DNA from: Chamaecrista fasciculata
Taxonomy: Eukaryota; Streptophyta; Magnoliopsida; Fabales; Fabaceae
Length of the DNA stretch: 64,000 bases
Direction: 5' to 3'
Assembly (NCBI GenBank): GCA_003254925.1
Contig: QANZ01053606.1
Span: forward strand, 62,001-126,000
Shown: positions 22,992 to 33,322 of the stretch, piece after piece
Position numbering within the stretch: position 1 is the first letter of the stretch
Layout: each line of letters begins with the position of its first letter
The notes under the pieces: generated by a model
Database searches by the model: none
Seen by the model: only the letters and a program-made list of their open reading frames with translations
Told to the model about the DNA's origin: nothing
Translations under genes and position numbers: made by a program

Positions 22992-25900
22992 TCAAAACTG
23001 TCCTGCTCTTATGTCTCTATCAAGCCGATCTGCATTTAGGGTCCCTGGAAGCTCTCTAAAATCTTCATTAAAGATAGAATATGCGCTGCATGTGCGGGAG
23101 AGAATTAAATGTTAAGAAAACTGCCAATGATAGCTAAGAAATAAATGCCAAGAACAATCATAAATGCGGCACAGATAGCAGAATTAGTGAACCCTTAAAA
23201 TACAAGTAGTATTATATACATATGCTGACGAGATTGAAATTCATACTTCATAGTTTATACATATGTAATGTAATTATCAGTTATATTTATTAGATATACA
23301 ATATAAGATTATCAATATTGTCAACATGAAGCTCTAGGAGTTGATATTATTTCATGTTAGGACATGGTTGACTGGACTAGTCACCCACAAGATACCTTTC
23401 ATAGAATGAGAAATCTCATAAGGTAATATAAGAAGTTCTTGTAGATTTTACAAAGAAGATTGAAGGTATGTTTGGGAACTAAGATGGGAAGAGAAGAGAT
23501 TGGATGAAAAGAAAAAATAAGTGAAGGTTAACTTTCCACATCTCTTCCATTTTTTTTGGTATAAATCAAGAGTATCCACTATCGGAACAGTGACTAATCC
23601 CTTCGCCGCGGGTCCTCCACTTAAGGGTAATTTGTTTAGATGACATCTCCTTTAAAATATTATGAGATATCTTAAATCTCAAGTTTGTATAAGAAAAAAA
23701 AATTATGGAGAATTACACTAAACTTTTTATAATTTTTTCTTATAATTTTAACTTTCTGAACATGATCTCATAATTATCTTCCCCTTCCCTCCAATTTTTC
23801 TTTTCCCAAACATAGCCTAAATCTGCAGAAGAAAAATCCAAAGAGCTACAACAATTCAAGCATAATCCCGATTCCCAATTCCAATATCTTATAGAGTAAC
23901 TTAGATATGACTATTTTCATTCCAGGACTTGCAATAATTCCACTTTCCCCTCATCCTTAATTTTTCATTTTGTTTTGCTTCTTCAGTCACTAAAAAATTC
24001 ACCATTCTTATTTGTACATTCATAGTACATCAGAATTGCTCTCACGTTGACCCTCACTTTTTTTTCCACCAAAAAAAAACAAACTTCATACCTGACGTCA
24101 CCAGCTTGGCGCTTTCCAAGATTAAAGAGAATTAGACAGAAGCCCGTTCCAAGTATCTGTAGAAAAACAGTAACAAATGATAGACAGAAGTAAGTTTCAT
24201 CATACATTGACTGAAAAGTATTTTCCCCTTCAATAAGGGATTGTATTAAAACACGACAGGGAAGAATGACGATATTTAAGAAAAAATATCACCGACGACT
24301 CCACTGGTGAGGTTAATTCTGTTGAAAGGGACCCTTTATTCACTTCATGACAAACTTGACCACAACAGTGGTGATTCTTTTAAAATTTCTATACACTCTG
24401 TATTATTAACTCTACATTCTGTGCAAACTTAAAGGACGTCTAGCTACATATATTGCAAAGTAGTATCTTTTTTTCTGGGTGGGGGGAACTCAACTGAGGA
24501 AATTTTAATCAGTTGCTCAGTAGTCAGTATACTTAACTGAAAAAGCATAATTGAAAAAGTCAAAAGTTGGGGAAGCATAGGCCCTAGTCAAAAGCTGAAT
24601 TAATTAAAACATACTTAAAGAAATCAAACAAAAATTACACCGCAACATTGCGCAGTAGATCATAAAAGGTCAAAATAACAAAATCCCAACTATGAGTGCA
24701 AAGATGAAATGTAGACTTACATATAAAGGACCGAGATCCCATCTATGGGCAATGGGTGCAAAGATAAACCACATGATTGTGAGAGCCCATGCCTTCAAAC
24801 TCAGCGAGAATATAAACATCAAAAGGATTTCTATCATCGCAGGAGGAACATGGTTAGCAGAATTATGCAGCAAAAGAGAAAAGCTGATATGACTTGGGGA
24901 TTATGAACACAAATAATTATTAATATTTAAAAAGTCAATCATGAGTTTCCACTAGAATGAATGCCAACATAATTTATTAATAGATGTTGAATGAATGCCA
25001 TTAGAATGCAGTTTGTTACCTGGAAGCTTCAATTTATCATGTAGAAAAGAGTAAAGCCTCTTCTTCCACAGACTTGATGAATGAGGAAGTTGAAACTTCT
25101 AAAGAAAGGACAAAAAAAAGAAATATACAACTGAGTGCCATTGTGCCAATTTATATGTAATTCACTTCTTTAATATATATTACTGTATTGATTTTACCAG
25201 ATCATCATCGTCATCATTGTTATCATATCCATTGCGAACGGGTGGCTTTGGTTTGACAGCAACAATTAGACAATCTGCAACAGATACTAATAAATTAACT
25301 TTGTAAACAGCCAACTACTACATGCTATAGAAATTTCAAGTACAGGTCAGGCAGAAAGAAAAGGGATTGATCAATTGAATAAGTATTTTGAAATTTAAGA
25401 TCTCAATTGAAGTAATTGAACATTTGAATAAATTAAAAATGCTTCACGGATTTCAACTCAAGCATTGCATCTGATGAAAGTATTTCTGCAATAAAAAGTG
25501 ATCAGAGACAAGATGCATAGTGAAAACAAGACCACGAAAGGATTTGCAACATCACAACAAAAATGCATTAACAACAGACAGACAGACAGACACACATTCA
25601 TAGTTACTTTTTATTAAAAAGGATACTGTCAAGGTCCTTTTCCATTGTTTAAGGTCTTAAAGAGACTAACACTCTCACTTTGGTTAGTGAATAAAGAACC
25701 ATTTATCCCGATATTTTAATTTGTTTTCTTACTTTAAGACCAACTTGAGGCCATATGAAGATGGGTGGATGAGAAACATAAGCCATACAGTCTATCTAAA
25801 TTAGATTCATCCATGAGTATGAAGGAACACAATTTTGTAAAGGAAGAAGATGCTGCACATTGAAGTTTGAACTTGCTGCTACAGTTATATGGGACAAAAT

Positions 25901-27196
25901 GCTCTTCAAATGTTTATTATTTATCATCATCTGAAGTCCCAACAGTTTATGTTGGACTCCACATGAAAATGTATATATATATATATATATATTCACACTG
26001 TGTGTACAACATAGGTGACACTCATGTAAAACTAATACAATGCATTGATCAAATAATGATGTTAAGACTAGACCTATACCTCCATTATTGAGTTGTAAGC
26101 ACACATCATCTCCATTTTTCATGTCACATAATACATTTCCACGCAGAATAAGACTCAAATTCTCAATGGGTAAATGGCCATTCCTGGCAATTAATCTTCT
26201 CAAATCACGCACCTATAAACGATTTAGAAGAAGAAAAATCGCAAGCTCATTGTAAGAATTGGAAAATAAGCATCAAACTGTCAATTTGACTAACTGAACA
26301 GATAAAATGCAACCATAATATTAGTCGCCAAACGTAAAGGGATGCAAAAATGATTTTCATTTACAAAAATTTACTTCTGATTAAATAGTTTATAGAGAAC
26401 ATGACATTATTGAACTAAAGTTGAATTATCGATGTGGTCTATTTCTTTTCTCGGAATTCAAATATATTTGGGCCAGGGTTTTCCTTTTCAAATTCTCAAA
26501 TTCGATGATGTTTCTTGTTATTCGAACAAATTTTCATTTATTTCTGAAGTGAAGGATAAAAGTCTTAGTGTCACTTAGAGCTGTATCTAAAATAATCAGC
26601 AGAATAGACTATAGAGCATTTAATAGTTGTAAATGGCTAAGACCCACTCTAAGATTCAAAGTACTAAATTGAGCTAATTCAGGCTGTATTAATGTCAGCC
26701 AGAGGTTCAAGATTTTAGAGCATGAAATAATCATGCGCAAGGAGCAAAAAATACAAGCTCTATGAAAACCAAAGTCAATTAAATTAAGAAAACAGAACAT
26801 GCTGAATTTCTGGTAGAACTGTCCTCTCTTAAGAAGACTAGACCTTTAACCTTGTTCTAATTTTCATACCTAGCATATTCATCAAGTTCTTTAAATAAAT
26901 TAATACCCACTGCGCATAATCCTGATCTTTACACACTAATGTATTTGAAGATAAAAACAAGAATTCCCTATGCAATCTGGGGTCAGACACTACAATAACC
27001 AGAAAAAGTAAAAGAATAAAAAACCCTAAAAACATTTTAAAATTTTAAATACCTTGACGGAAGAGGGAACAAGGAGACGAGAGGGACGAGCAGGGCCAAT
27101 GGTTTTGAGGACGATCTCGACCTTGTCGTCATCGTCGTCAGCACCACCATCGCCGACAAGGGGATTTAGTTCCTCCACAATCTCGCCCATGCGCAT
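22992..27196 (-). CDS. Ubiquitin-like and SAYSvFN domain membrane protein
   Basis: Seven minus-strand exons: 27053-27196, 26080-26212, 25198-25274, 25020-25098, 24721-24830, 24092-24156 and 22992-23085. All borders are GT/AG and the phases agree, giving 233 residues (231 from the second ATG). Residues about 24-100 form a ubiquitin-like fold (KVEIVLKTIGP, VRDLRRLIA, LPIENLSLILRGNVL, NGDDVCLQLNNGDCLIVAVK). An acidic linker (NNDDDDD) and KFQLP follow, then a membrane segment (residues 147-172), a second hydrophobic stretch, and the signature DVSAYSIFNEDFRELPGTLN, ending IRAGQF. In animals the related SAYSD1 is an ER membrane protein that recognises UFMylated ribosomes during translocation quality control; here an ER location and similar role are inferred. 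Intron 2 contains a stray glycine-cleavage H-protein exon in the opposite orientation. Confidence 0.9.
23545..23640. repeat. Possible SINE fragment in the last intron of the SAYSvFN gene
   Basis: A poly-T stretch followed by 'gagtatccactatcggaaca' and 'cttcgccgcgggtcc' stands out from the AT-rich intron in composition and resembles a short retroposon inserted in reverse. No target duplication was found. Confidence 0.3.
25754..25863 (+). pseudogene. Fragment of glycine-cleavage H-protein last exon
   Basis: The block starts TATGAAGATGGGTGGATGA and ends 'gaagaagatgctgcacattga'. Both ends match the last exon of the H-protein gene at 31983-32093, and intermediate traces (ttagattc, gaaggaacacaattttgt) align with the same exon. 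The middle has changes that break the frame. It lies in intron 2 of the SAYSvFN gene, antisense to it, about 6 kb from the intact gene. The preserved part stops near the exon start, so a DNA-level copy is more likely than a processed mRNA copy. Confidence 0.8.
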
Positions 27197-27596
27197 CTAT
27201 GCGATCTCTCACCCCAATTCAACCTGTGAATTCTTCGACAAACCTCCCTGTAATTTCACGAGTTCGGAAGTGAGTTCCTTCAAACTTTTATATATGATTC
27301 ATTTTGGTCCTTAAAAAAAGTCTTTTAAAATGCATTAATATTGTTGTCCATTAATAATAATTCAATTAAAAAATTAAAATACATAAAACTTGTAGTCATC
27401 CCAATCAATTTAATTTAAAAACAAAGATAAAAATCTTAATTTTATTAAATTAGTTACAAAGTTAAAATATATATATATTTAGAGTTAATTATAAAATTGT
27501 AATAATTCAAGTTAATTACTAAAATCAATAGTTGAAGGAAATACTTGCTATTATAAAAGTATGGATTAATACTTATGAAGGGTTAAAGGGTTAAAG

Positions 27597-28098
27597 GGTT
27601 AAAGGGTCATTTTGGTCCTAAATGTATGTTTTAATGTTCATTTTGGTCCATTATGTTACAAAAAATTTTTAATTTGGTCCTAAATATTAGCAAAATATTT
27701 TATTTTGGTCCCAAACTATTCAATATTACTTGTTTCGACTTCAAACGTGACGAGTTTGGAGTTATGTATTGTTCTTGAAGAGTACTTTCTCTATCTAGTT
27801 GGGGCCGTCAGCAAACGAGGTCAAATCGATCCTAAAAGTAGACCACACATTTCGTGGTCAAACAAGCAAAGTTAATCATATCTTTATCATTTCAAGTATT
27901 TTGAGCTTGAAATGAGAGACGAAAGAAATATGACCAAATTCAATAGTTTTGGACCAAAATGATATATTTTACCAATATTTAAGACTAAAATGAAGTATTT
28001 TGCCAACATTTAGGATCAATTTGAACATTTTGAAACATAATGGACCAAAATGAACATTAAGGCATATATTTAGGACCAAAATGACCTTTTGACCAAAA
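27597..28098. mobile_element. MITE with mirrored 'ggtcctaaat' ends, copy 1
   Basis: The left end, TAAAGGGTCATTTTGGTCC, and the right end, GGACCAAAATGACCTTTTGACC, are inverted repeats of about 60 bp continuing through 'atgttcattttggtccatta'. A triplicated 'gggttaaa' precedes the left end. A second copy is at 32765-33281. Confidence 0.7.
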
Positions 28099-28337
28099 CA
28101 AAAGTATGCAGATCTACAAGGATTAAACGCTCTGTTGGATAACGGGCCTCTTTAAAAAGCCCAAATAAATACCAGGCCTCATACATTCTGGCCCACTGTT
28201 AAACTGTTCCGTCTGGTTGTCTCCCTTTTTGGTCCAAATAACAGGTTATAGGTTCTCCACTTCAGTAAATAATATATTTCTTTTTGCACTATTCAGAAAA
28301 AGGCCAAAGTGAAGGCCGAACAAAAAAAAAAAAACCT

Positions 28338-29585
28338 AAGTCCTATTTTGGTCTCCCAGTTATCCTCAGTATTCCAAATTGGTCCCCTAGTTATTTTTTG
28401 TTCCATATTGGTCCCCCAGTTATACAAAACTTGGCAAAATTGGTCCGTCTAACAGTTTCGTCCATTTTTTCATTATAAAAAAGGGAGAAATAAACTTTCT
28501 TCCCCCAAAATTTTATTTTCTTATATTAAGGTCATTTTCTTTTTATAATAGGATCAAAACGTAAGAACAAAAAATAAATTAAGATTATAATTGAATTTAG
28601 ACCATTTCATCCCCCCTCTCTCCATCCCGATCTCTCTCTCCCCATCTCTCTCTCCGTCGCTATCTGTCGTAAGTGCTTGTTCAACTTCCATCTCCACCGA
28701 TTTCCCTCTTTCGTCAAACTGATTCCAACAATCTCGCGTTTCTCCTTCTCCGTCGCCGGCTCCGGATCCGGCGTCGGCGCTGTCGGTCGCGTTCATAGTT
28801 TAATCGACAGCGAGCCTGCTCTCCGTCGCTCTCGCTCCATGGCGAATCCTTTTTTCGGTCGAGGTCTAGATTCTCCGGCGGCGGCGACAGAGATTTCGAT
28901 CTAGATAGTACAGAGGTCGTTTTGTTCAATGTTCAAGCCGCAGAAGAGCAATCGAAGCGGAGGAGCGCAAGAGAATCGGGATTCTAGGAAGGTGTTGGTA
29001 GGAGAAGATGCCGTAGGCGATGCCAGTACAAGGACGATTACAGCCACGGCGACGATGTTGAGGTAGAGGTCGGTGGCGGCGTCCAGCGCTGGTGGTAGGG
29101 AACTAAAACAGCCGGCAAAGGAAGGGGCTGGTTCTTTCTGAGTCCGATAAAGGCTTTCCGGCAATCGAAGGCCTGTGCTCATAACGGTGAGCTTGAAAAG
29201 GCTCTAAATATCTAATGTCCAGGATGCATACCGATGGTTTGCAACCAGATATCAATTAAAGTGGTGGGCGCCGACGATCTGAGCTTGAGGGAAGGGATTG
29301 TGGTGGTGATTGTTGGATTAGAGAGAGATTATTTTTTTTAGGGTGAAATAAACTAAAACCTCCAAGTTAATTTTTTTATTTTACATTTCGGTCATTGATG
29401 AAAAAAAATTTAAACTTTTAGAAGTTAAAAATCAATTTTGTCTTTTTTTTTAACAGATAAATGGATGGAAACTGTTAGAGGGACCAACTTTGCTAAATTT
29501 TGCATAACTAGGGGACCAATATGGAACGAAAAATAACTGGGGGACCAATTTGAAACACTGAGCATAACTGGAGGACCAAATAAGA
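28338..29585. mobile_element. Long-inverted-repeat element with a GC-rich core
   Basis: The ends mirror each other over about 120 bp ('ttggtctcccagttat...ggtcccctagttatttttt' versus 'aaaaataactgggggacca...ataactggaggaccaa'). The core, about 28600-29340, is GC-rich and exon-like (CT-rich leader, then 'tccatggcgaatccttttttcgg') and so may be captured host sequence; I could not identify the source. No clean target duplication was found. Confidence 0.6.
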
Positions 29586-29769
29586 AAATTAATTATTTAA
29601 TCTTTATAATTTACTTCTTATATTTTGTTAACAGTTCTCTTAAAAAATTGAATAAGTTTACTACACTGAAAAACTCAATATGGTTGTGATAAAGTATAAT
29701 AATAATACTATAAGATGTTTTATTTATTTATTTGGGATCAAAATAAGAGATGTTAACACTTAATAGAAG

Positions 29770-31139
29770 GCCAAAGTGCGAATTTGGTTCTATAACTTTG
29801 CATCAGTTCTCAAATCAGTCCTATAACTTTTTTCGTCACAGATTTGGTCCTATAAGTTTGAAAAATTCTCACCATTAGTCCTATCAGTATTTCCGTCAAA
29901 TTTTTCCGTTATTGCTGACGTGACATGATGATTGGGATATTGATGTGGCAAAGTGAATTGGAATGGGACCATACTACAACAAATATTAACATTGTGAATG
30001 CATTTTGTGAATTTGACGAAGGACCATGTTTTCCTCTTCTTCGTCTTGCTGGGTTTGCCATCCAAGTTCGTCATCTTTGATCTTCAGACTTATTATCTTA
30101 TTAGTCCTCGCTGAAGCTAATCGAATACCCCCTAACAATTCCCAACACACAAAGTAGGAAGAGAAGCAGAAAAAAAAAAAAGGAAATAAAAATACAATGC
30201 TTCTGAATTAATAACCCGATCATAAGGATAGAAATTTCAACGAGCTAAAGGTATATCCGACTCATACTGAGATGCAGAAAATATTCTTCAATTGAAAACC
30301 AAAAAGGAGAATAATCAAGTAATTGAAACCGACTCAAAAGAAGGAGAATAAGGAACAGTTTAAAAACACAGTAAACTCCTAACCCTGATGAGTGATAAAT
30401 TCAGAGCTAGTTGTTCTTTGCTTGTTTCCATCTCGTTTAGTTGATTAAATCATTTCTGGTTTTTTTTTTTTTTTCCGAAAAGAGAATTCCATTAAAACTA
30501 ACCAAGAGAAATACGGTTCCAATAGTGCCGAAGCACAAAAAAGAACAGCAAAAAACTACAGACCCAGCAAAAGTGAAAACATACAGACCACCCAACTTAA
30601 CAAAACCAGAAAAAACAATCGGCCAATTCCCCATTAAATCATTTCTGGTTGGTTTTGTAAAAAACGATTGAGATTAAATCATTTATTGGCCCTCGCTGGT
30701 GTGAGATGCGCAAGATCGCAAATTCTGAGCTTTCTCTCCTCTCGTCGCGTCGAAATATTCCAACCCACCAGAGATCTGAGGCAAGGCGTTCTGAAATATA
30801 GGATAACAAGTCTGAAGATCAAAGACAACGAACTTGGATGGCAAACCAGCAAAATGAAGAAGACAAAGAAGAGGAGAAACATGGTCCTTCGTCAAATTTA
30901 CAAAATACATTCACAATGCTAATATTTGTTGCAGTATGGTCCCATTTCAATCCACTTTGCCACATCAATATCTCAGTCATCATGCCACATCAGCATTAAC
31001 AGAAAAAATTTGACGAAAATACTGATAGGACTAACGGTGAGAATTTTTCAAGCTTATAGGATCAAATCTGAGACGAAAAAAGTTATAGGACTAATTTGAA
31101 AACTGATGCAAAGTCATAAGACCAAATTCGCACTTTGAC
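29770..31139. mobile_element. Long-inverted-repeat (MULE-type) element with a nested retroposon
   Basis: The left end GCCAAAGTGCGAATTTGG mirrors the right end ACCAAATTCGCACTTTGAC. The arms extend over 300 bp and share 'ccgtcaaatttttccgtta', 'gatattgatgtggcaaagtg' and the exon-like 'gaacttggatggcaaacc'. The core beyond the arms holds 30080-30440 of unknown origin and a poly-A retroposon. The target duplication is unclear. A left-end relative is at 47648. Confidence 0.7.
30462..30632 (-). mobile_element. Short poly-A retroposon with 18-bp target duplication
   Basis: The direct repeat ATTAAATCATTTCTGGTT lies on both sides (30444-30461 and 30633-30650). The insert begins on the plus strand with a run of T, i.e. 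a poly-A tail on the minus strand. An 18-bp duplication plus poly-A is the mark of LINE-type target-primed insertion. At about 170 bp it is a 5'-truncated LINE or a SINE; no coding motif was recognised. Confidence 0.85.
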
Positions 31140-31303
31140 AAAATAGTTAAAAGGGGAATGAGGCTTAGGAGTGAAAGAGGATGAGGCATTCCTTGGCCAC
31201 CATTCATCCAAGATAGAGTAGTAATCTCTGTCTGCTAAGAGCTATATTGCTCATTCCACCAAAACACACACAGAAACAGAGCTCTATCATCAGAATTCAG
31301 AAA

Positions 31304-32093
31304 ATGGCACTCAGAATGTGGGCTTCTTCTACTGCCAATGCTCTCAGAATCTCTTCCTCATCCTCCAGGCCTTCTTTCTCTTTCTACAGATGCTTCTCTT
31401 CCGGTACTATTATATATCATTATTTTATCTTCTTCATCTTTCCTCAATCTTCACACACACATGTACAACGCATGCGCTTATCTTTGATTATATTTACATC
31501 TCATCAGTGTTGGATGGCCTCAAATACGCATCCTCGCATGAGTGGGTGAAGCACGAAGGCTCAATCGCCACCATCGGTATCACCGATCATGCTCAGGTTC
31601 GTTCATCCATTAGATTCTTCAATTTCTAACAAAGATTCATCCTCAATTCATCGTCGTCGGTGTATGTAGGACCATTTGGGAGAAGTAGTGTTCGTGGATC
31701 TGCCGGAAGCAGGAGGGTCGGTGTCTCAGGGGTCGAGTTTCGGAGCGGTGGAAAGTGTGAAGGCCACGAGTGACGTCAATTCTCCCATCTCCGGCGAGGT
31801 TGTTGAGGTTAACACCAAGCTCACCGAAACCCCTGGCCTGGTACGTTCCTTTCCTCACCTAATTCCTAATTATTTTCTAAGCTTCGATTATCAATATTGC
31901 TGCAATTAAATTAAAATGTTAAAGAAGAGGAACAAAAAATGTGGTGTTGTTTATATAATTGAAGGTGAATTCGAGCCCTTATGAAGATGGGTGGATGATT
32001 AAAGTAAAGCCCAAGAGTCCCTCCGAATTAGACTCCTTGATGGGTCCCAAGGAGTACACAAAATTTTGTGAAGAAGAAGATGCTGCACATTGA
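31304..32093 (+). CDS. GCSH: Glycine decarboxylase complex H-protein, mitochondrial
   Basis: Four exons: 31304-31403, 31508-31596, 31670-31840 and 31965-32093, with GT/AG introns and matched phases; 162 residues. Residues 1-31 are a serine/arginine-rich presequence for mitochondria. The mature part starts near residue 32 ([20 protein letters not shown]), followed by [20 protein letters not shown]. The lipoyl-attachment region [12 protein letters not shown] has Lys94, which equals Lys63 of the pea mature protein. The C-terminus reads [17 protein letters not shown]. The H-protein carries the aminomethyl group between the P, T and L proteins in the matrix, central to photorespiration in leaves. 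All key residues are present and the gene looks functional. A decayed copy of its last exon lies about 6 kb upstream. Confidence 0.97.
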
Positions 32094-32569
32094 GAACTAA
32101 ATTAACTATTCATCATGTATGTTCATGTACCATTTCAACAGGTTTCTCTGTTCTATGTTAGTAAGTGCAATATGAGTAACTGAACAGTTCTTCTCCATTT
32201 CTCTAATTTCATATTGTTTTCAGTGTCTCACTCAACTGTGTGTTCCCTTTATTCATGTCAATAATCATTAAGAAGTGATTGATTGATAGTACCAAGTTAC
32301 TCACAATAAATAGTTAGGAATTAGAAATTCAATTCTCACAAGCTCAACTGTCTGTGCCCTTTATTCATATGGTCAATAATCATTAAGAAGTGGTTGGTAC
32401 CAACTGCCAAGTACTCACAATAAATAGTTAGGGATTAGATTATTTAATTCTCACAAGCTTAATTTGAATTTTACTGAAAACATTTTTGTTTATCTTAATT
32501 CTAACCAAATTTCATTTTTGCCTAAATTGTATAAGTTATACAGATACCTAATAGTTATATATATATATA

Positions 32570-32749
32570 TCTTATATTATATGGCTTCACCCCTTTCTGG
32601 TCGTCCACATTTTAAAACTATAGTCTATGAATTAAAAATAAGAGAAAATTTACTATTTGGTCCCTCTTTCTTTACTAAGTTAACAATTTAGTCCCTTATT
32701 TATTCTACATACATATTTGCGTGCCCGTTAGGGCACGCAAAGCCCCTAG
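32570..32749 (+). mobile_element. Short non-autonomous Helitron, copy 1
   Basis: Starts TCTTATATTATATGG after an A and ends GCAAAGCCCCTAG before a T: Helitron 5'-TC, 3'-CTAG and insertion between A and T. The expected hairpin lies just before the 3' end (GCGTGCCC, loop GTTA, GGGCACGC; 32719-32738). A homologous 164-bp copy in the opposite orientation is at 41290-41453. Confidence 0.78.
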
Positions 32750-32764
32750 TATATATATATATAA

Positions 32765-33281
32765 AAGTTAAAGGGTCATTTTAGTCTTAAATGTATGTTC
32801 TAATGTTTATTTTAATCCTTTATGTTTTAAAATGTTCAAATTGATTTTAAATGTTAGCAAAATGTTTCATTTTGGTCTCAAACTATTGAATTTGGTCATA
32901 TTTCTTCTGTCTCTTATTTCAAGTTCAAAAGATTTGTTAAGAGTAATTCGTAGCTTTGAATTCGTTGGATTCGAACTTGAAACAAGAGATATTTAATCAA
33001 CTCTGCTTGTTTGACCGTGAAACAAGCGATCTACTTTCAAGGACCGATTTGACCTTGTTTCTTGATGACCCCAACTGGATAGAAAAAATACTATTTGAAA
33101 GTAGCTCTGAACTCGTCAAATTCGAACTTGAAACGAGATAAATATGATCATATTCATAAAGTTTGGGACCAACCTGAAACATTTTGCCAATATTTAGGAC
33201 CAATTTGAATATTTGGATACATAAAAGACTAAAATGAACATTAAAGCATACATTTAGAACCAAAATAATCCTTCAACCAAA
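32765..33281. mobile_element. MITE with mirrored 'ggtcctaaat' ends, copy 2
   Basis: The left end 'gttaaagggtcattttagtc' mirrors 'gaaccaaaataatccttcaacc'. Same family as 27597-28098, including the internal 'aaactattgaatttggtcat' block. More diverged at the right end. The 61- to 88-residue open frames inside are by-products. Confidence 0.65.
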
Positions 33282-33322
33282 AAAAAGTCAAATGGTCATT
33301 CTAATTCTTAAATTATAAGGTC

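Noticed and set aside
25796..26212. 138-residue minus-strand frame as a separate gene
   Set aside because: Only its first 44 residues are coding (exon 2 of the SAYSvFN gene); the rest reads through the donor site into the intron.
27054..27314. Plus-strand frame of 86 residues
   Set aside because: Antisense to the first exon of the ubiquitin-like/SAYSvFN gene, which has correct family motifs.
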